Below, piece after piece: positions 16,532 to 28,000 of a stretch of 43,152 nucleotides of DNA. Position 1 is the first letter of the stretch. Each line of letters begins with the position of its first letter. The notes beneath the pieces are model-generated. The model made no database searches and had not been told where the DNA came from. It saw only the letters and a list, made by a program, of their open reading frames with translations. Made by a program: the position numbers and the translations under genes. Source of the DNA: Sphingobacteriia bacterium. Its GTDB lineage: Bacteria > Bacteroidota > Bacteroidia > Bacteroidales > UBA7960. The stretch is from positions 1 through 43,152 of the forward strand of contig JAABSE010000028.1 of assembly GCA_011390575.1 (NCBI GenBank), given 5' to 3'.

Positions 16532-17719
16532 ATGGCAAAAGAAAAATTCGTACGTAGTAAACCGCACGTGAATATTGGAACCATTGGTCACGTTGACCAC
16601 GGTAAAACCACCCTCACCGCTGCGATCACAACCGTATTAGCAAACAAAGGTCTGTCAGAGATCAGAAGTTTTGACTCAATTGACAATGCACCTGAAGAAA
16701 AAGAAAGAGGTATCACTATCAATACCGCTCACGTTGAGTACCAAACTGAAAACCGTCACTATGCACACGTTGACTGTCCCGGTCACGCTGACTACGTGAA
16801 GAACATGGTTACGGGTGCTGCCCAGATGGACGGTGCTATTCTTGTTGTTGCTGCTACTGACGGTCCGATGCCTCAAACCCGCGAACATATCCTCCTGGCT
16901 CGTCAGGTTGGTGTTCCCCAGTTGGTTGTTTTCATGAACAAGGTTGACCTTGTTGATGACGAAGAGCTGCTCGAACTCGTTGAGATGGAAATCAGAGAAC
17001 TGCTTTCTTTCTACGACTTCGATGGTGACAATATCCCCGTTATCCAGGGCTCTGCTTTGGGTGGACTGGAAGGAGAAGAAAAATGGGTTGAAAAAATTAT
17101 GGAACTTATGAGCGCCGTTGACAGCTACATTCCTGAGCCTGTGCGTGCCGTTGATAAAGCTTTCCTGATGCCTGTTGAAGACGTTTTCTCTATTACAGGT
17201 CGTGGTACTGTTGCTACCGGTAGAATTGAAAGTGGTGTTATCAAAACGGGTGACCCTGTAGATATTATTGGTATGGGTGCTGAAAAACTCAAATCAGTAG
17301 TTACCGGAGTAGAAATGTTCCGTAAGATCCTTGACAGAGGAGAAGCTGGTGACAACGCCGGTTTGCTGCTCAGAGGTATCGACAAAAAAGAAATTACCCG
17401 TGGTATGGTAATCGTTGCTCCTGGTTCCGTTAAGCCTCACGCCAAATTCAAAGCTGAGGTTTATGTTCTGAAAAAAGAAGAAGGTGGTCGTCACACTCCA
17501 TTCGGAAACAAATACCGTCCTCAGTTCTTCTTCCGTACAACTGACGTAACCGGAGAAATCTATCTGCCCGAAGGCCGCGAAATGGTTATGCCTGGTGATA
17601 ACCTTACCATCAGTGTTGAGCTTATTGCTGACATTGCCATGGACAAAGGACTTCGCTTTGCAATCCGCGAAGGTGGCCGTACCGTAGGTGCTGGTCAGGT
17701 AACTGAAATCGTTGAATAG
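16532..17719 (+). CDS. tuf: Elongation factor Tu
   Basis: A 395-residue translation GTPase that delivers aminoacyl-tRNA to the ribosome. The G1 motif GHVDHGKT, the G3 motif [12 protein letters not shown] and the G4 motif NKVDL are intact, and domains 2 and 3 are complete, ending in [13 protein letters not shown]. The coding sequence uses a restricted set of codons, as expected for a highly expressed gene. It follows four tRNAs in what appears to be one transcription unit and precedes tRNA-Trp and secE-nusG. Confidence 0.98.
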   Translation: MAKEKFVRSKPHVNIGTIGHVDHGKTTLTAAITTVLANKGLSEIRSFDSIDNAPEEKERGITINTAHVEYQTENRHYAHVDCPGHADYVKNMVTGAAQMDGAILVVAATDGPMPQTREHILLARQVGVPQLVVFMNKVDLVDDEELLELVEMEIRELLSFYDFDGDNIPVIQGSALGGLEGEEKWVEKIMELMSAVDSYIPEPVRAVDKAFLMPVEDVFSITGRGTVATGRIESGVIKTGDPVDIIGMGAEKLKSVVTGVEMFRKILDRGEAGDNAGLLLRGIDKKEITRGMVIVAPGSVKPHAKFKAEVYVLKKEEGGRHTPFGNKYRPQFFFRTTDVTGEIYLPEGREMVMPGDNLTISVELIADIAMDKGLRFAIREGGRTVGAGQVTEIVE

Positions 17720-17737
17720 CAATATTCACAAATATAC

Positions 17738-17761
17738 AGAGGGAGAAAGTTTTCTCCCTCT
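17738..17761 (+). terminator. Hairpin after tuf, possibly a processing or attenuation site
   Basis: A 10-bp perfect stem AGAGGGAGAA (17738-17747) / TTCTCCCTCT (17752-17761) with a four-base loop lies between tuf and tRNA-Trp, ending 5 nt before the tRNA. There is no T-tract, so it may be a processing or partial-termination site rather than a full terminator. Confidence 0.5.
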
Positions 17762-17766
17762 TACCT

Positions 17767-17839
17767 ACGGGTGTAGCTCAATTGGTAGAGTAGCGGTCTC
17801 CAAAACCGTTGGTTGTGGGTTCAAGTCCTACCACCCGTG
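17767..17839 (+). tRNA. tRNA-Trp (CCA)
   Basis: A 73-nt cloverleaf with acceptor ACGGGTG/CACCCGT, anticodon stem GCGGT/ACCGT and loop CTCCAAA, giving anticodon CCA. The T-loop is TTCAAGT. It lies between tuf and secE, as is common in bacteria. Confidence 0.96.
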
Positions 17840-17927
17840 CAAATATTAGAGTGTTTAGTTCTCGATACTTAATCCTGATGTGAGCAGGATTTTGTGCATC
17901 TGACAAATTTAAAACAAACAGAGACAG

Positions 17928-18122
17928 ATGAAAAAGCTGGTTAATTATTTCAAGGAAACTTATGACGAACTTATTAATAAAGTTTCCTGGCCAACCTGGA
18001 GTGAGCTGCAGAGCAGCGCAGTTGTGGTATCCATTGCTTCCCTTATAATCGCGATCGTGGTTTATCTGATGGATGTTACTTTTAACTCCGTATTAAAGCA
18101 ATTTTATACACTTTTCCTTTAA
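17928..18122 (+). CDS. secE: Preprotein translocase subunit SecE
   Basis: A 64-residue single-TM protein, the small stabilising subunit of the SecYEG channel. The family pattern is clear: KLVNYFKETYDELINKVSWP (amphipathic helix and the KVSWPT-type motif), then a hydrophobic helix VVSIASLIIAIVVYLMDV. This is the short form usual outside Gammaproteobacteria. It lies directly upstream of nusG, the standard order. Confidence 0.96.
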   Translation: MKKLVNYFKETYDELINKVSWPTWSELQSSAVVVSIASLIIAIVVYLMDVTFNSVLKQFYTLFL

Positions 18123-18220
18123 ACAGGAAAAGTCCATTGAATTTGCTTACTGAATATTCTAATATTCATCCTTCTTAAATCAGTAGCAAATAAAACCGGA
18201 ATTTTTTTCTTTTCTTTAGT

Positions 18221-18766
18221 ATGAGCGAGCAACAGGTAAAAAAGTGGTATGTAGTCAGGGCGGTTAGTGGTAGCGAAAAAAAGGTGAAGCAATTCATCGA
18301 AAGCGAAATCAGCCGGCTTGGTCTGCAAGAGTATATATCGCAAGTACTTATTCCCATGGAAAAGGTTTATCAGGTACGTAAAGGAAAAAAAGTAAGCGCA
18401 GAGCGCAACTATTTTCCCGGATACGTGCTCATTGAAGCAACCTTATCAGGGGAAGTTCCTCATATCATCAAATCGATTCCCGGTGTTTTGGGATTTTTAG
18501 GCTCTGCAGGAGAGGCTGTTCCTCTCAGAGAGCATGAAGTTCAGAGAATACTGGGTAAGGTAGATGAGTTATCACAAAAAGAAGAGGAATTTGAAATTCC
18601 TTTCATTGTGGGTGAAAATGTTAAAGTGACCGATGGTCCCTTCAGCAGTTTTACCGGTGTCATAGAAGAGATTAACCAGGAGAAGAAAAAACTCAAAGTG
18701 ATGGTTAAGATATTCGGAAGAAAAACACCGTTGGAACTGAGTTTCATGCAAGTTGAAAAGGAGTAG
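18221..18766 (+). CDS. nusG: Transcription termination/antitermination factor NusG
   Basis: A 181-residue protein. The N-terminal NGN domain begins KKWYVVRAVSGSEKKVKQFI and contains the RNAP-contacting region with FPGYVLIEATL; the C-terminal KOW domain is VGENVKVTDGPFSSFTGVIE. NusG binds RNA polymerase and links transcription with termination or translation. It lies between secE and rplK, as expected. Confidence 0.97.
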   Translation: MSEQQVKKWYVVRAVSGSEKKVKQFIESEISRLGLQEYISQVLIPMEKVYQVRKGKKVSAERNYFPGYVLIEATLSGEVPHIIKSIPGVLGFLGSAGEAVPLREHEVQRILGKVDELSQKEEEFEIPFIVGENVKVTDGPFSSFTGVIEEINQEKKKLKVMVKIFGRKTPLELSFMQVEKE

Positions 18767-18819
18767 CCAGTTGCGCTATTGAAACAGAGATCCCCTTACA
18801 TTAAAAACTTTATTTAAAA

Positions 18820-19257
18820 ATGGCAAAAGAAGTAAGTGCGCTTATAAAACTGCAAATCAAAGGAGGAGCTGCCAACCCATCGCCACCCGTAGGCCCTGCA
18901 TTGGGTGCCAAAGGTGTTAACATAATGGAGTTTTGCAAGCAGTTCAATGCCCGTACGCAGGATAAAGCAGGTAAGGTTATTCCTGTAGTTATTACTGTAT
19001 ACAAGGATAAGTCCTTTGTATTTATAACCAAAACACCCCCTGTTGCAGTTCAGTTAAGAGAAGCAGCCAAAATCAAATCAGGATCTGCAGAACCCAATCG
19101 TATCAAGGTTGCCACTATTATGTGGGACCAGGTACAGGTTATCGCTGAAGATAAAATGCCTGACCTGAATTGCTTTACTGTTGAATCTGCCATGAGAATG
19201 GTTGCAGGAACTGCACGCAGTATGGGTATACGGATTAAAGGAAATCCTCCATTTTAA
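18820..19257 (+). CDS. rplK: 50S ribosomal protein L11 (uL11)
   Basis: A 145-residue protein with the uL11 signature: [20 protein letters not shown] at the N-terminus, [13 protein letters not shown], and the C-terminal RNA-binding domain ending in [15 protein letters not shown]. It binds the GTPase-associated centre of 23S rRNA. First of the L11-L1-L10-L12 set. Confidence 0.98.
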   Translation: MAKEVSALIKLQIKGGAANPSPPVGPALGAKGVNIMEFCKQFNARTQDKAGKVIPVVITVYKDKSFVFITKTPPVAVQLREAAKIKSGSAEPNRIKVATIMWDQVQVIAEDKMPDLNCFTVESAMRMVAGTARSMGIRIKGNPPF

Positions 19258-19283
19258 ACCTGTTTGAAAAAATCAAACCAGGT
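19258..19283 (+). promoter_or_regulatory. Imperfect hairpin between rplK and rplA
   Basis: ACCTGTTTGA (19258-19267) and TCAAACCAGGT (19273-19283) can pair with one bulged base. L1 represses the L11-L1 operon by binding its mRNA in E. coli, so an mRNA target here is conceivable, but the resemblance was not tested. Confidence 0.3.
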
Positions 19284-19316
19284 GAATTTTTAATCAAAGC
19301 TTAACGGAATCTTAAA

Positions 19317-20012
19317 ATGGCTAAATTAACGAAAAACCAAAAAGAAGCTTTAGCTAAATTTGATAAGAATACTGTTTATTCTTTATCAGATGCAGCTGAT
19401 GTTGTCAAAAAAATCTCTTATACCAAATTTGACTCATCAGTTGATCTGGATATCAGGTTAGGTGTAGACCCACGTAAAGCCAATCAAATGGTACGCGGTG
19501 TTGTAACATTACCTCACGGAACAGGAAAAACAGTGCGGGTTCTTGTACTTTGTACACCCGACAAAGAAGAAGAAGCTAAGGCTGCCGGAGCTGATTACGT
19601 TGGTTTGGATGAATACGTTGAAAAAATCAAAGGCGGGTGGACCGATGTGGATGTAGTAATTACCATGCCCAGTGTGATGCCCAAAGTAGGTGCCCTGGGA
19701 CGTATATTAGGACCCCGCGGACTTATGCCAAACCCCAAAGCCGGTACCGTTACCATGGAAATTGGTAAAGCAGTACAGGATGTAAAAGGAGGTAAAATTG
19801 ATTTTAAAGTGGATAAATACGGTATTGTTCATGCTTCCATCGGCAAGGTTTCTTTCGAGAAAGACAAGCTGATTGACAATGCTAAAGAACTTATCCAGAC
19901 CATAATCAGATTAAAACCCGCTGCTGCAAAAGGAACTTATGTGAGAAGCATTTTCTTGTCTAGCACTATGAGCCCCGGCATTGCAGTAGAAACCAAATCA
20001 GTTACAGTATAA
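19317..20012 (+). CDS. rplA: 50S ribosomal protein L1 (uL1)
   Basis: A 231-residue protein with uL1 features: [20 protein letters not shown] and [12 protein letters not shown] in domain I, and the conserved [17 protein letters not shown] segment. It binds the L1 stalk of 23S rRNA and helps tRNA exit. It lies 59 bp after rplK. Confidence 0.98.
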   Translation: MAKLTKNQKEALAKFDKNTVYSLSDAADVVKKISYTKFDSSVDLDIRLGVDPRKANQMVRGVVTLPHGTGKTVRVLVLCTPDKEEEAKAAGADYVGLDEYVEKIKGGWTDVDVVITMPSVMPKVGALGRILGPRGLMPNPKAGTVTMEIGKAVQDVKGGKIDFKVDKYGIVHASIGKVSFEKDKLIDNAKELIQTIIRLKPAAAKGTYVRSIFLSSTMSPGIAVETKSVTV

Positions 20013-20060
20013 ATAACGGCCTGCCTTTAGCAGGGCATTGTCCAAAAGACGGTGAAACTT

Positions 20061-20582
20061 ATGAAAAAAGAAGATAAATTTCAGGTAATTGAGTCGATCA
20101 CCGAGAAGCTGGAAAACAACGAAATTTTTTACCTTACAGATACTTCTGAGCTGGATGTGGAAACCATCAACAAGTTGAGAAGACTGTGTTTCAAAAAGAA
20201 CGTGTCTATGCAGGTGGTAAAAAACACCCTCCTGCGTAAGGCCATGGAAAAAAGCAGCAAAGATTTTGAGAAACTCTATGATGTTCTCAAAGGTGCTACT
20301 TCTCTTATGGTTTCTGATACCGGAAATGTTCCCGCGAAACTGATCAAAGAATTTCGTAAAACCAGCAAAAAGCCTATTTTGAAAGGGGCTTATATTCAGG
20401 AATCTATCTATATTGGCGACAGCCAGCTGGATGCCCTGGAAAGCCTCAAATCAAAAGAGGAACTTATCGGCGATATTATTGGCTTGCTCCAATCTCCGGC
20501 CAAAAACGTTATTTCCGCACTTCAATCAGGTGGAAATACTTTGGCAGGTGTATTGAAAACCCTTTCCGAAAAAGAGGGGTAA
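20061..20582 (+). CDS. rplJ: 50S ribosomal protein L10 (uL10)
   Basis: A 173-residue protein starting at ATG 20061 (MKKEDKFQVIES); an in-frame GTG nine bases upstream is possible. The family pattern FYLTDTSELDVETINKLRRL, then VVKNTLLRKAM and a C-terminal L12-binding helix is clear. uL10 anchors L7/L12 dimers to the ribosome stalk. A short hairpin CCTGC/GCAGG lies in the gap after rplA (about 20021-20035). Confidence 0.96.
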   Translation: MKKEDKFQVIESITEKLENNEIFYLTDTSELDVETINKLRRLCFKKNVSMQVVKNTLLRKAMEKSSKDFEKLYDVLKGATSLMVSDTGNVPAKLIKEFRKTSKKPILKGAYIQESIYIGDSQLDALESLKSKEELIGDIIGLLQSPAKNVISALQSGGNTLAGVLKTLSEKEG

Positions 20583-20648
20583 CAAATTATCCTTTAAAAA
20601 AATCACAATTCAATAGAAATTTAGAAACCCACTTAAAATTATAATAAA

Positions 20649-21026
20649 ATGGCAGATTTAAAATCTTTCGCAGAACAATTAGTTAATCTTACTGTTAAAG
20701 AGGTTAATGAACTGGCGCAAATTCTTAAAGACGAATATGGTATCGAACCTGCAGCTGCTCCTGTAGCTGTTGCTGCTGCCGCTGGCGGTGGTGAAGGTGA
20801 AGTTGCTGAAGAGCAAACCGAATTTGACGTGATTCTTAAAGCAGCTGGTTCTTCTAAACTTGCAGTTGTAAAACTGGTTAAAGAACTTACCAGCCTCGGA
20901 CTTAAAGAAGCAAAAGAATTGGTAGACGGCGCTCCAAAACCTGTTAAAGAGCAAATTACCAAAGATGAAGCAGAATCCCTTAAAAAACAATTGGAGGAAG
21001 CCGGCGCTGAGGTTGAGATAAAGTAA
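20649..21026 (+). CDS. rplL: 50S ribosomal protein L7/L12 (bL12)
   Basis: A 125-residue acidic protein with an N-terminal dimerisation domain ([20 protein letters not shown]), an Ala/Gly-rich flexible hinge (about 36-50), and a C-terminal factor-binding domain with [20 protein letters not shown] and [10 protein letters not shown]. It recruits translation GTPases to the ribosome. The hinge and codon bias fit high expression. Confidence 0.98.
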   Translation: MADLKSFAEQLVNLTVKEVNELAQILKDEYGIEPAAAPVAVAAAAGGGEGEVAEEQTEFDVILKAAGSSKLAVVKLVKELTSLGLKEAKELVDGAPKPVKEQITKDEAESLKKQLEEAGAEVEIK

Positions 21027-21045
21027 TTCATTTTACTAAACCCTT

Positions 21046-21100
21046 AAGGATTAGACTTCTGCCGGATTTTTAAGATTCGCTGTGGAAGTCTAATCTTTAT
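21046..21100 (+). terminator. Attenuator-like hairpin between rplL and rpoB
   Basis: A 14-bp stem (21046-21059 pairs with 21085-21098, one G-T pair) with a 25-nt loop, followed by a T-rich stretch. A partial terminator at this junction in E. coli lowers rpoBC expression relative to ribosomal proteins; the same role is inferred here. Confidence 0.65.
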
Positions 21101-21151
21101 TGCTGTTTATTTGCTCATTATTGTTTTTTATTCATAACAAACTTTCATACC

Positions 21152-24100
21152 TTGGCCGCAACAAACTTAAAAAACAAAAGAATTGACTTCGGATCAGTAA
21201 CCAGGCGTTTTTCCTACCCTGACTTTCTCGAAGTACAAGTCAAATCATTCCAGGACTTTTTCCAGCTGGAAACTACTCCGGAAAACAGAAAAGATGAAGG
21301 CCTCTTTAAGGTTTTCGCCGAAAATTTTCCCATTTCCGATGCACGCAACAATTTTGTCCTGGAGTTTCTCGATTATTTTATCGACCCCCCCAAGTATTCT
21401 ATCCAGGAATGCATCGAAAGAGGGCTGACTTACAGCGTACCGCTGAAAGCCAAGCTTAAATTGTATTGTACAGACCCCGAGCACGAGGACTTTGAAACCA
21501 TTATTCAGGACGTTTATTTAGGGACCATCCCTTATATGACACCCAAAGGTACTTTTGTCGTTAACGGCGCCGAAAGGGTTGTCGTGTCACAGTTGCACCG
21601 ATCTCCCGGTGTTTTCTTCGGTACCAGTGTGCATGCCAACGGTACGCAGTTATACAGTGCCAGGATTATCCCTTTTAAAGGATCATGGATTGAATTTGCT
21701 ACCGACATCAACAATGTCATGTACGCATACATCGACAGGAAAAAGAAACTCCCTGTAACCACTTTGCTTCGGGCCATTGGCTTTGAAAGCGATAAAGAAA
21801 TTCTTGAAATATTTGACCTTGCTGATGAAGTGAAAGTCAGCAAAACAGGGTTAAAAAAATATGTCGGCCGCAAGCTGGCCGCCAGGGTGCTCAGATCATG
21901 GATTGAAGATTTTGTTGATGAAGATACCGGGGAGGTTGTTTCTATTGAAAGAACCGAGGTTATCATTGACCGTGAAACGGTGCTGGAAAACGAACATATT
22001 GAACCGATTCTCGAATCAGGTGTAAAAACTATCATCTTACACAAAGAAGATATTAATCTTAACGATTATGCCCTGATATACAACACTTTGCAAAAAGATA
22101 CAACCAACTCCGAGAAAGAGTCGGTTGAATACATATACAGACTTCTCAGAAATGCCGATCCACCGGATGATGAAACAGCAAGAGGAATGATTGATAAGTT
22201 GTTCTTCTCTGATAAACGCTATGATTTGGGAGACGTGGGCCGGTACAGAATTAATAAAAAACTGAATCTTAGCACCGACCCCGAGACACGGGTGCTTACC
22301 AAAGAAGATATTATCTGCATTGTAAAATATCTTATTGAACTGGTAAATGCCAAAGCGGATGTGGATGATATTGACCACCTCAGCAACAGACGTGTACGTA
22401 CGGTTGGAGAACAATTGTATTCTCAGTTTGGTGTGGGTTTGGCGCGTATGGCCCGTACCATTCGCGAAAGAATGAATGTTAGGGACAACGAAGTGTTTGC
22501 ACCCACCGATCTTATCAATGCCAAGACATTGTCTTCGGTTATCAACTCCTTCTTTGGTACCAACCAGCTTTCTCAGTTTATGGACCAGACCAACCCGTTG
22601 GCCGAGCTTACGCACAAGCGTCGTATGTCGGCACTGGGACCCGGTGGTCTTAGCCGTGAAAGGGCAGGTTTTGAGGTGCGTGACGTTCACTTTACCCACT
22701 ACGGAAGACTTTGTACTATCGAAACTCCTGAAGGACCTAATATTGGTCTTATTTCTTCACTTTGCGTTTATGCCAAGGTAAACGAGTTAGGGTTTATCGA
22801 AACTCCCTATTTCAAAGTAGAAGACGGAAAGGTAGATTTCGCCAAACCTCCTGTATATCTTTCGGCTGAAGAGGAAGAAGAAAACATTATCAGCCAGGCC
22901 AATATGCCTATGCTTGAAGATGGACGTTTTGAGCATGATATGGTGAAAGCACGCTTCCAGGCTGACTACCCCATTGTTGAACCCGAGAAGGTTCAGTTAA
23001 TGGATGTAGCACCCAACCAGATTGCTTCCATCGCTGCTTCATTGATTCCATTTCTCGAGCATGATGATGCCAACCGTGCTTTGATGGGAAGTAACATGAT
23101 GCGCCAGGCTGTACCACTTCTCAATCCTGAAGCACCTATCGTAGGTACAGGGCTGGAAGCTAAAGTTGCCGAGGACTCCAGGGTACTGCTGCATGCTGAA
23201 GGTGATGGTATTGTAGAGTATGTTGATGCTGAAGAAATCATTATCCGCTACTCACGCAATGATGAAGAAAAACTGGTGAGCTTTGACGATGATGTAAGGG
23301 TTTATAACCTTACCAAATTTGCCAAAACCAACCAGAGCACCTGTATTAACCTTAAGCCTATTGTTTACAAAGGACAGAAGGTTGTCAGGGGACAGCTTCT
23401 CAGCGAAGGTTATGCAACTCAAAATGGTGAACTTGCCATAGGACGTAACCTGAAAGTAGCTTTCATGCCATGGAAGGGTTACAATTTTGAGGATGCTATC
23501 GTTATTTCCGAGAAAATTGTTCGTAACGATATTTTCACCTCAATCCACATCGAAGAGTTCTCTCTTGATGTAAGAGATACCAAAAGAGGTGTTGAGGAAT
23601 TGACCAGTGATATTCCCAATGTGAGCTCAGAAGCCATCAAGGATTTGGACGAGAATGGTCTTATCCGTATTGGCGCGGAAGTAAACGAAGGAGATATTCT
23701 CATAGGAAAGATTACTCCCAAAGGAGAAACCGATCCCACACCGGAGGAAAAACTATTGCGTGCCATTTTTGGCGACAAAGCAGGAGATGTGAAGGATGCT
23801 TCATTGAAAGCGCCACCCTCCACCAAGGGTGTTGTTATCGACAAGAAATTGTTCTCACGTGTTTTCAAAGATAAAAAGGCCAAGACCAAGGAAAAAATTA
23901 TCATTGAAAAGCTGGATGAAGAATTCAACAAGGAAGTAAGTGAACTGAAGTCAAAGCTGGTAGATAAGCTGATTGTTCTGGTGAGCGGAAAAACAAGTCA
24001 GGGTGTGTCCAACAGCCTGAAAGAGGTTGTAGTACCCAAAGGTACCAAGTTTACCCAGAAGATTCTCCAGAGCCTTGATTTTGCTATCATCAATCCCAAC

Positions 24101-24964
24101 AACTGGACCACTGACAAGCAAAAGAATGACCTGGTAAAAGAATTGTTGCACAACTATACCATCAAGTTCAAAGACATTCTTGGAACTTACAACCGCAAGA
24201 AATTTACTGCTACAGTAGGAGATGAACTTCCTGCCGGTATCGTTCAGCTGGCCAAAATTTATCTTGCCAAGAAGCGCAAGCTCAAGGTAGGGGATAAGAT
24301 GGCCGGACGCCACGGTAACAAGGGTATTGTTGCACGTATTGTGCGTCAGGAAGACATGCCCTTCCTGGAAGACGGAACTCCTGTAGATATAGTACTGAAC
24401 CCGCTGGGTGTACCTTCAAGGATGAACCTTGGGCAGATTTATGAAACCGTTCTGGGCTGGGCCGGAGAAAAACTGGGAGAGACTTATGCTACTCCGATTT
24501 TCGACGGTGCCAACATTGATCAAATCAATGAGCTGATGCGCAAAGCCGGACTACCTGAAAATGGTAAAGTATATCTTTACGACGGGGGAACGGGAGAGAG
24601 ATTTGACCAGCCTGCCACGGTGGGTATCATTTACATGCTGAAGCTGGGGCACATGGTTGATGATAAGATGCACGCGCGTTCTATCGGACCCTACTCTCTT
24701 ATTACCCAACAGCCCCTGGGAGGTAAAGCTCAGTTTGGAGGTCAGAGATTTGGTGAGATGGAGGTTTGGGCACTGGAAGCTTTCGGTGCAGCCAATATAC
24801 TGCAGGAAATTCTTACCGTTAAGTCGGATGATGTTCTTGGACGAGCCAAAGCGTATGAAACTATTGTCAAGGGAGACAATATGCCAACTCCCGGCGTTCC
24901 TGAATCATTTAATGTTCTGGTTCACGAACTTCGTGGTCTGGGGCTTGACATCAAATTTGAATAA
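21152..24964 (+). CDS. rpoB: DNA-directed RNA polymerase subunit beta
   Basis: A 1270-residue core polymerase subunit. It starts at TTG 21152 (reads [15 protein letters not shown] after the start); I see no in-frame ATG or GTG between the upstream hairpin and the conserved sequence. The rifampicin-binding region is [20 protein letters not shown] starting at residue 472; the residues matching E. coli D516, H526 and S531 are Asp478, His488 and Ser493, the drug-sensitive forms. The catalytic-site segment GRHGNKG and the C-terminal clamp [13 protein letters not shown] are intact. It is followed by a perfect palindrome before rpoC. Confidence 0.98.
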   Translation: MAATNLKNKRIDFGSVTRRFSYPDFLEVQVKSFQDFFQLETTPENRKDEGLFKVFAENFPISDARNNFVLEFLDYFIDPPKYSIQECIERGLTYSVPLKAKLKLYCTDPEHEDFETIIQDVYLGTIPYMTPKGTFVVNGAERVVVSQLHRSPGVFFGTSVHANGTQLYSARIIPFKGSWIEFATDINNVMYAYIDRKKKLPVTTLLRAIGFESDKEILEIFDLADEVKVSKTGLKKYVGRKLAARVLRSWIEDFVDEDTGEVVSIERTEVIIDRETVLENEHIEPILESGVKTIILHKEDINLNDYALIYNTLQKDTTNSEKESVEYIYRLLRNADPPDDETARGMIDKLFFSDKRYDLGDVGRYRINKKLNLSTDPETRVLTKEDIICIVKYLIELVNAKADVDDIDHLSNRRVRTVGEQLYSQFGVGLARMARTIRERMNVRDNEVFAPTDLINAKTLSSVINSFFGTNQLSQFMDQTNPLAELTHKRRMSALGPGGLSRERAGFEVRDVHFTHYGRLCTIETPEGPNIGLISSLCVYAKVNELGFIETPYFKVEDGKVDFAKPPVYLSAEEEEENIISQANMPMLEDGRFEHDMVKARFQADYPIVEPEKVQLMDVAPNQIASIAASLIPFLEHDDANRALMGSNMMRQAVPLLNPEAPIVGTGLEAKVAEDSRVLLHAEGDGIVEYVDAEEIIIRYSRNDEEKLVSFDDDVRVYNLTKFAKTNQSTCINLKPIVYKGQKVVRGQLLSEGYATQNGELAIGRNLKVAFMPWKGYNFEDAIVISEKIVRNDIFTSIHIEEFSLDVRDTKRGVEELTSDIPNVSSEAIKDLDENGLIRIGAEVNEGDILIGKITPKGETDPTPEEKLLRAIFGDKAGDVKDASLKAPPSTKGVVIDKKLFSRVFKDKKAKTKEKIIIEKLDEEFNKEVSELKSKLVDKLIVLVSGKTSQGVSNSLKEVVVPKGTKFTQKILQSLDFAIINPNNWTTDKQKNDLVKELLHNYTIKFKDILGTYNRKKFTATVGDELPAGIVQLAKIYLAKKRKLKVGDKMAGRHGNKGIVARIVRQEDMPFLEDGTPVDIVLNPLGVPSRMNLGQIYETVLGWAGEKLGETYATPIFDGANIDQINELMRKAGLPENGKVYLYDGGTGERFDQPATVGIIYMLKLGHMVDDKMHARSIGPYSLITQQPLGGKAQFGGQRFGEMEVWALEAFGAANILQEILTVKSDDVLGRAKAYETIVKGDNMPTPGVPESFNVLVHELRGLGLDIKFE

Positions 24965-24971
24965 TACACTT

Positions 24972-25007
24972 TACCCAGGCAAATCAGCTTGCTGATTTGC
25001 CTGGGTA
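24972..25007 (+). repeat. Perfect 17-bp-arm palindrome between rpoB and rpoC
   Basis: Arms at 24972-24988 and 24991-25007 are exact reverse complements separated by two bases. There is no U-tract after it. It begins 8 bp past the rpoB stop and could be an RNA processing or pausing structure. Confidence 0.8.
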
Positions 25008-25073
25008 CTATCTTACCAGCACTGCTGTGCAATATCATATTTTAAGCTACTTTATCAAATATATCTACTTCCT

Positions 25074-28000
25074 ATGGCTTTTAGAAAAGAATCCAACGTA
25101 AAAAGCAATTTTTCTCAAATCACTATCAGTCTGGCCTCTCCCGAATCTATCCTTGAAAGATCACACGGGGAGGTTATGAAGCCGGAAACCATCAACTACC
25201 GTACCTATAAACCTGAAAGAGATGGTTTGTTTTGCGAGCGTATTTTCGGACCGGTGAAAGACTGGGAATGTCATTGCGGCAAATACAAGCGTATCCGTTA
25301 TAAAGGGATTGTTTGTGACCGTTGTGGTGTTGAGGTTACCGAGAAAAAAGTGAGAAGGGAAAGAATGGGCCACATCAAACTTGTGGTACCTGTAGCCCAT
25401 ATCTGGTTCTTCAGGTCTTTGCCCAACAAAATAGGTTACCTCCTGGGGTTGCCCTCCAAAAAACTCGATCAGATTATTTATTACGAAAGGTATATCATTG
25501 TTAATGCCGGGATTAAGAGTGATGAATTTAATTACCTTGACTTCCTTACCGAAGAAGAATATTTTGGGATTTTAGAATCTTTGCCCAAAGAGAATCAAAT
25601 GCTGGAAGATGACCATCCTGACAAATTTATTGCCATGATGGGAGCTGACGCCCTTAAGGAGTTGCTCATTCGTTTGAATCTGGATCAACTTTCCTATGAC
25701 CTGAGGCACAAAGCCAACACCGAAACTTCTCAGCAAAGAAAAGCTGATGCATTGAAACGTTTGCAGGTTGTGGAAGCTTTTCGCGAAGCACAAACCCGCA
25801 TGGAAAATCGTCCGGAATGGATGATTGTGGATGTAGTACCTGTAATTCCACCCGAATTGAGGCCCCTTGTGCCGCTGGATGGTGGTCGTTTTGCTACCAG
25901 TGACCTTAATGACCTGTATCGCAGGGTAATTATCCGCAACAACAGGCTCAAGAGGTTAATCGAAATAAAGGCTCCTGATGTAATTCTTCGCAATGAAAAG
26001 CGTATGCTTCAGGAATCTGTTGACTCTCTGTTTGACAACTCCCGTAAAACCAACGCGGTAAAAACCGAATCCAACCGTCCGCTGAAATCGTTGAGCGACA
26101 GTTTGAAAGGTAAACAGGGACGTTTCCGTCAGAACCTGCTGGGTAAGAGGGTTGACTATTCTGCCCGTTCGGTAATTGTTGTAGGTCCTGAGTTGAAACT
26201 CCACGAGTGTGGTTTGCCCAAGGAAATGGCCTCTGAGCTTTTCAAGCCGTTCATTATTCGCAAAATGCTCGAAAGAGGCATTGTAAAGACCGTAAAATCA
26301 GCCAAGAAGATTGTTGACCGTAAAGATCCCGTTGTATGGGATATCCTTGAGAATGTATTGAAAGGTCACCCGGTACTACTAAACCGTGCCCCCACACTGC
26401 ACAGGCTGGGTATCCAGGCCTTCCAGCCCAAACTGATTGAAGGTAAGGCTATTCAGCTGCACCCGCTGGTTTGTACTGCATTTAACGCCGACTTCGACGG
26501 TGACCAGATGGCTGTGCACGTGCCCCTGGGAAATGCGGCAATCCTCGAAGCACAGCTGTTGATGCTGGCTTCACACAATATCCTTAACCCTGCCAATGGA
26601 GCACCTATTGCAGTTCCTTCGCAGGATATGGTTTTGGGTCTGTATTATCTGACCAAAGCAAGAAAAAACACCCCCGAATATCCCATGAAGGGTGAAGGGC
26701 TGACCTTTTACGGACCTGAGGAAGTTATCATTGCCTATAATGAAAAGGCAGTTGATATGCATTCCATTATCAATGTCAAAGTGAAGGTCAAAGAAAACAA
26801 TGAGATTGTGGATCGTATCATCGAAACCACTCCGGGAAGAGTTATGTTTAACGAAGTTGTTCCTGTTGAATACGGATATATCAACCAGCTGCTGACCAAA
26901 AAAGCGCTGAGAGACATTATCGGTGGGATTATGAAAGTAACAGGTATTGCCCGTTCTTCGCGTTTCCTTGATGATATCAAAGATTTGGGATTTACCATGG
27001 CGTACCGGGGCGGATTGTCCTTTAACCTGGGAGATATCCTGGTACCGGAAGAAAAACAAATCCTTATCAATGATGCCAACAGCCAGGTAGAAGAGGTTCG
27101 CGGCAACTACAGTATGGGTTTTATTACCAATAATGAACGATACAATCAGATTATTGACATCTGGACTCATACCAATGCCAAGCTGACCAAGGTATTGATT
27201 GATAAAACCACTGCCGACAACCAGGGATTCAACCCTGTTTACATGATGCTTGACTCAGGTGCGAGGGGTTCAAAAGAGCAGATTCGTCAGCTCTCCGGTA
27301 TGAGGGGATTGATGGCCAAGCCACAGAAGTCAGGAGCCAAAGGGGGTGAAATTATTGAAAACCCCATTCTCTCCAACTTTAAAGAAGGATTGTCTGTACT
27401 TGAATACTTTATCTCCACCCACGGTGCCCGTAAGGGTCTTGCCGATACCGCACTCAAAACAGCGGATGCAGGTTATCTTACCCGTAGGCTGGTAGATGTT
27501 TCCCAGGACGTTATTGTTAACGAAACGGATTGTGGAACTTTGCGTGGTCTTACTGCCACTGCCTTGAAAAACAATGAAGAAACTGTTGAAACCCTTTACG
27601 AACGTATCCTGGGTCGTACAGCCCTGCAGGACATTGTTCATCCTACTACAGGTAAACTTATCGTAAGCTCAGGAGATGAACTTACTGAGGAAATCAGCCA
27701 GGTTATTGAAGAATCTCCGGTTGAAGCGGTGGAGATCCGTTCGGTGCTTACCTGTGAATCCAAGCATGGGGTTTGTGCCAAATGTTATGGCCGCAACCTT
27801 GCTACCGGTCGCATGGTGCAGAAAGGTGAAGCGGTAGGAGTAATTGCGGCACAGTCTATCGGAGAACCCGGTACACAGCTTACATTGAGAACCTTCCACG
27901 TAGGGGGTACTGCAAGTAATATTGCTACCGCTTCCAAAGTGAATGCGAAGTACGGTGGTATTCTGGAAATTGACGAACTGAGAGCTGTCCCCTTTACCAA

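Noticed and set aside
20639-21031. Ser/Ala-rich 130-residue open frame antisense to rplL
   Set aside because: It covers the rplL coding region exactly and reflects the reverse of the Ala-rich hinge. Not a gene.
22037-22699. 220-residue open frame antisense to rpoB
   Set aside because: Long antisense open frames are expected opposite biased codons in highly expressed genes. No start context or domain supports it.
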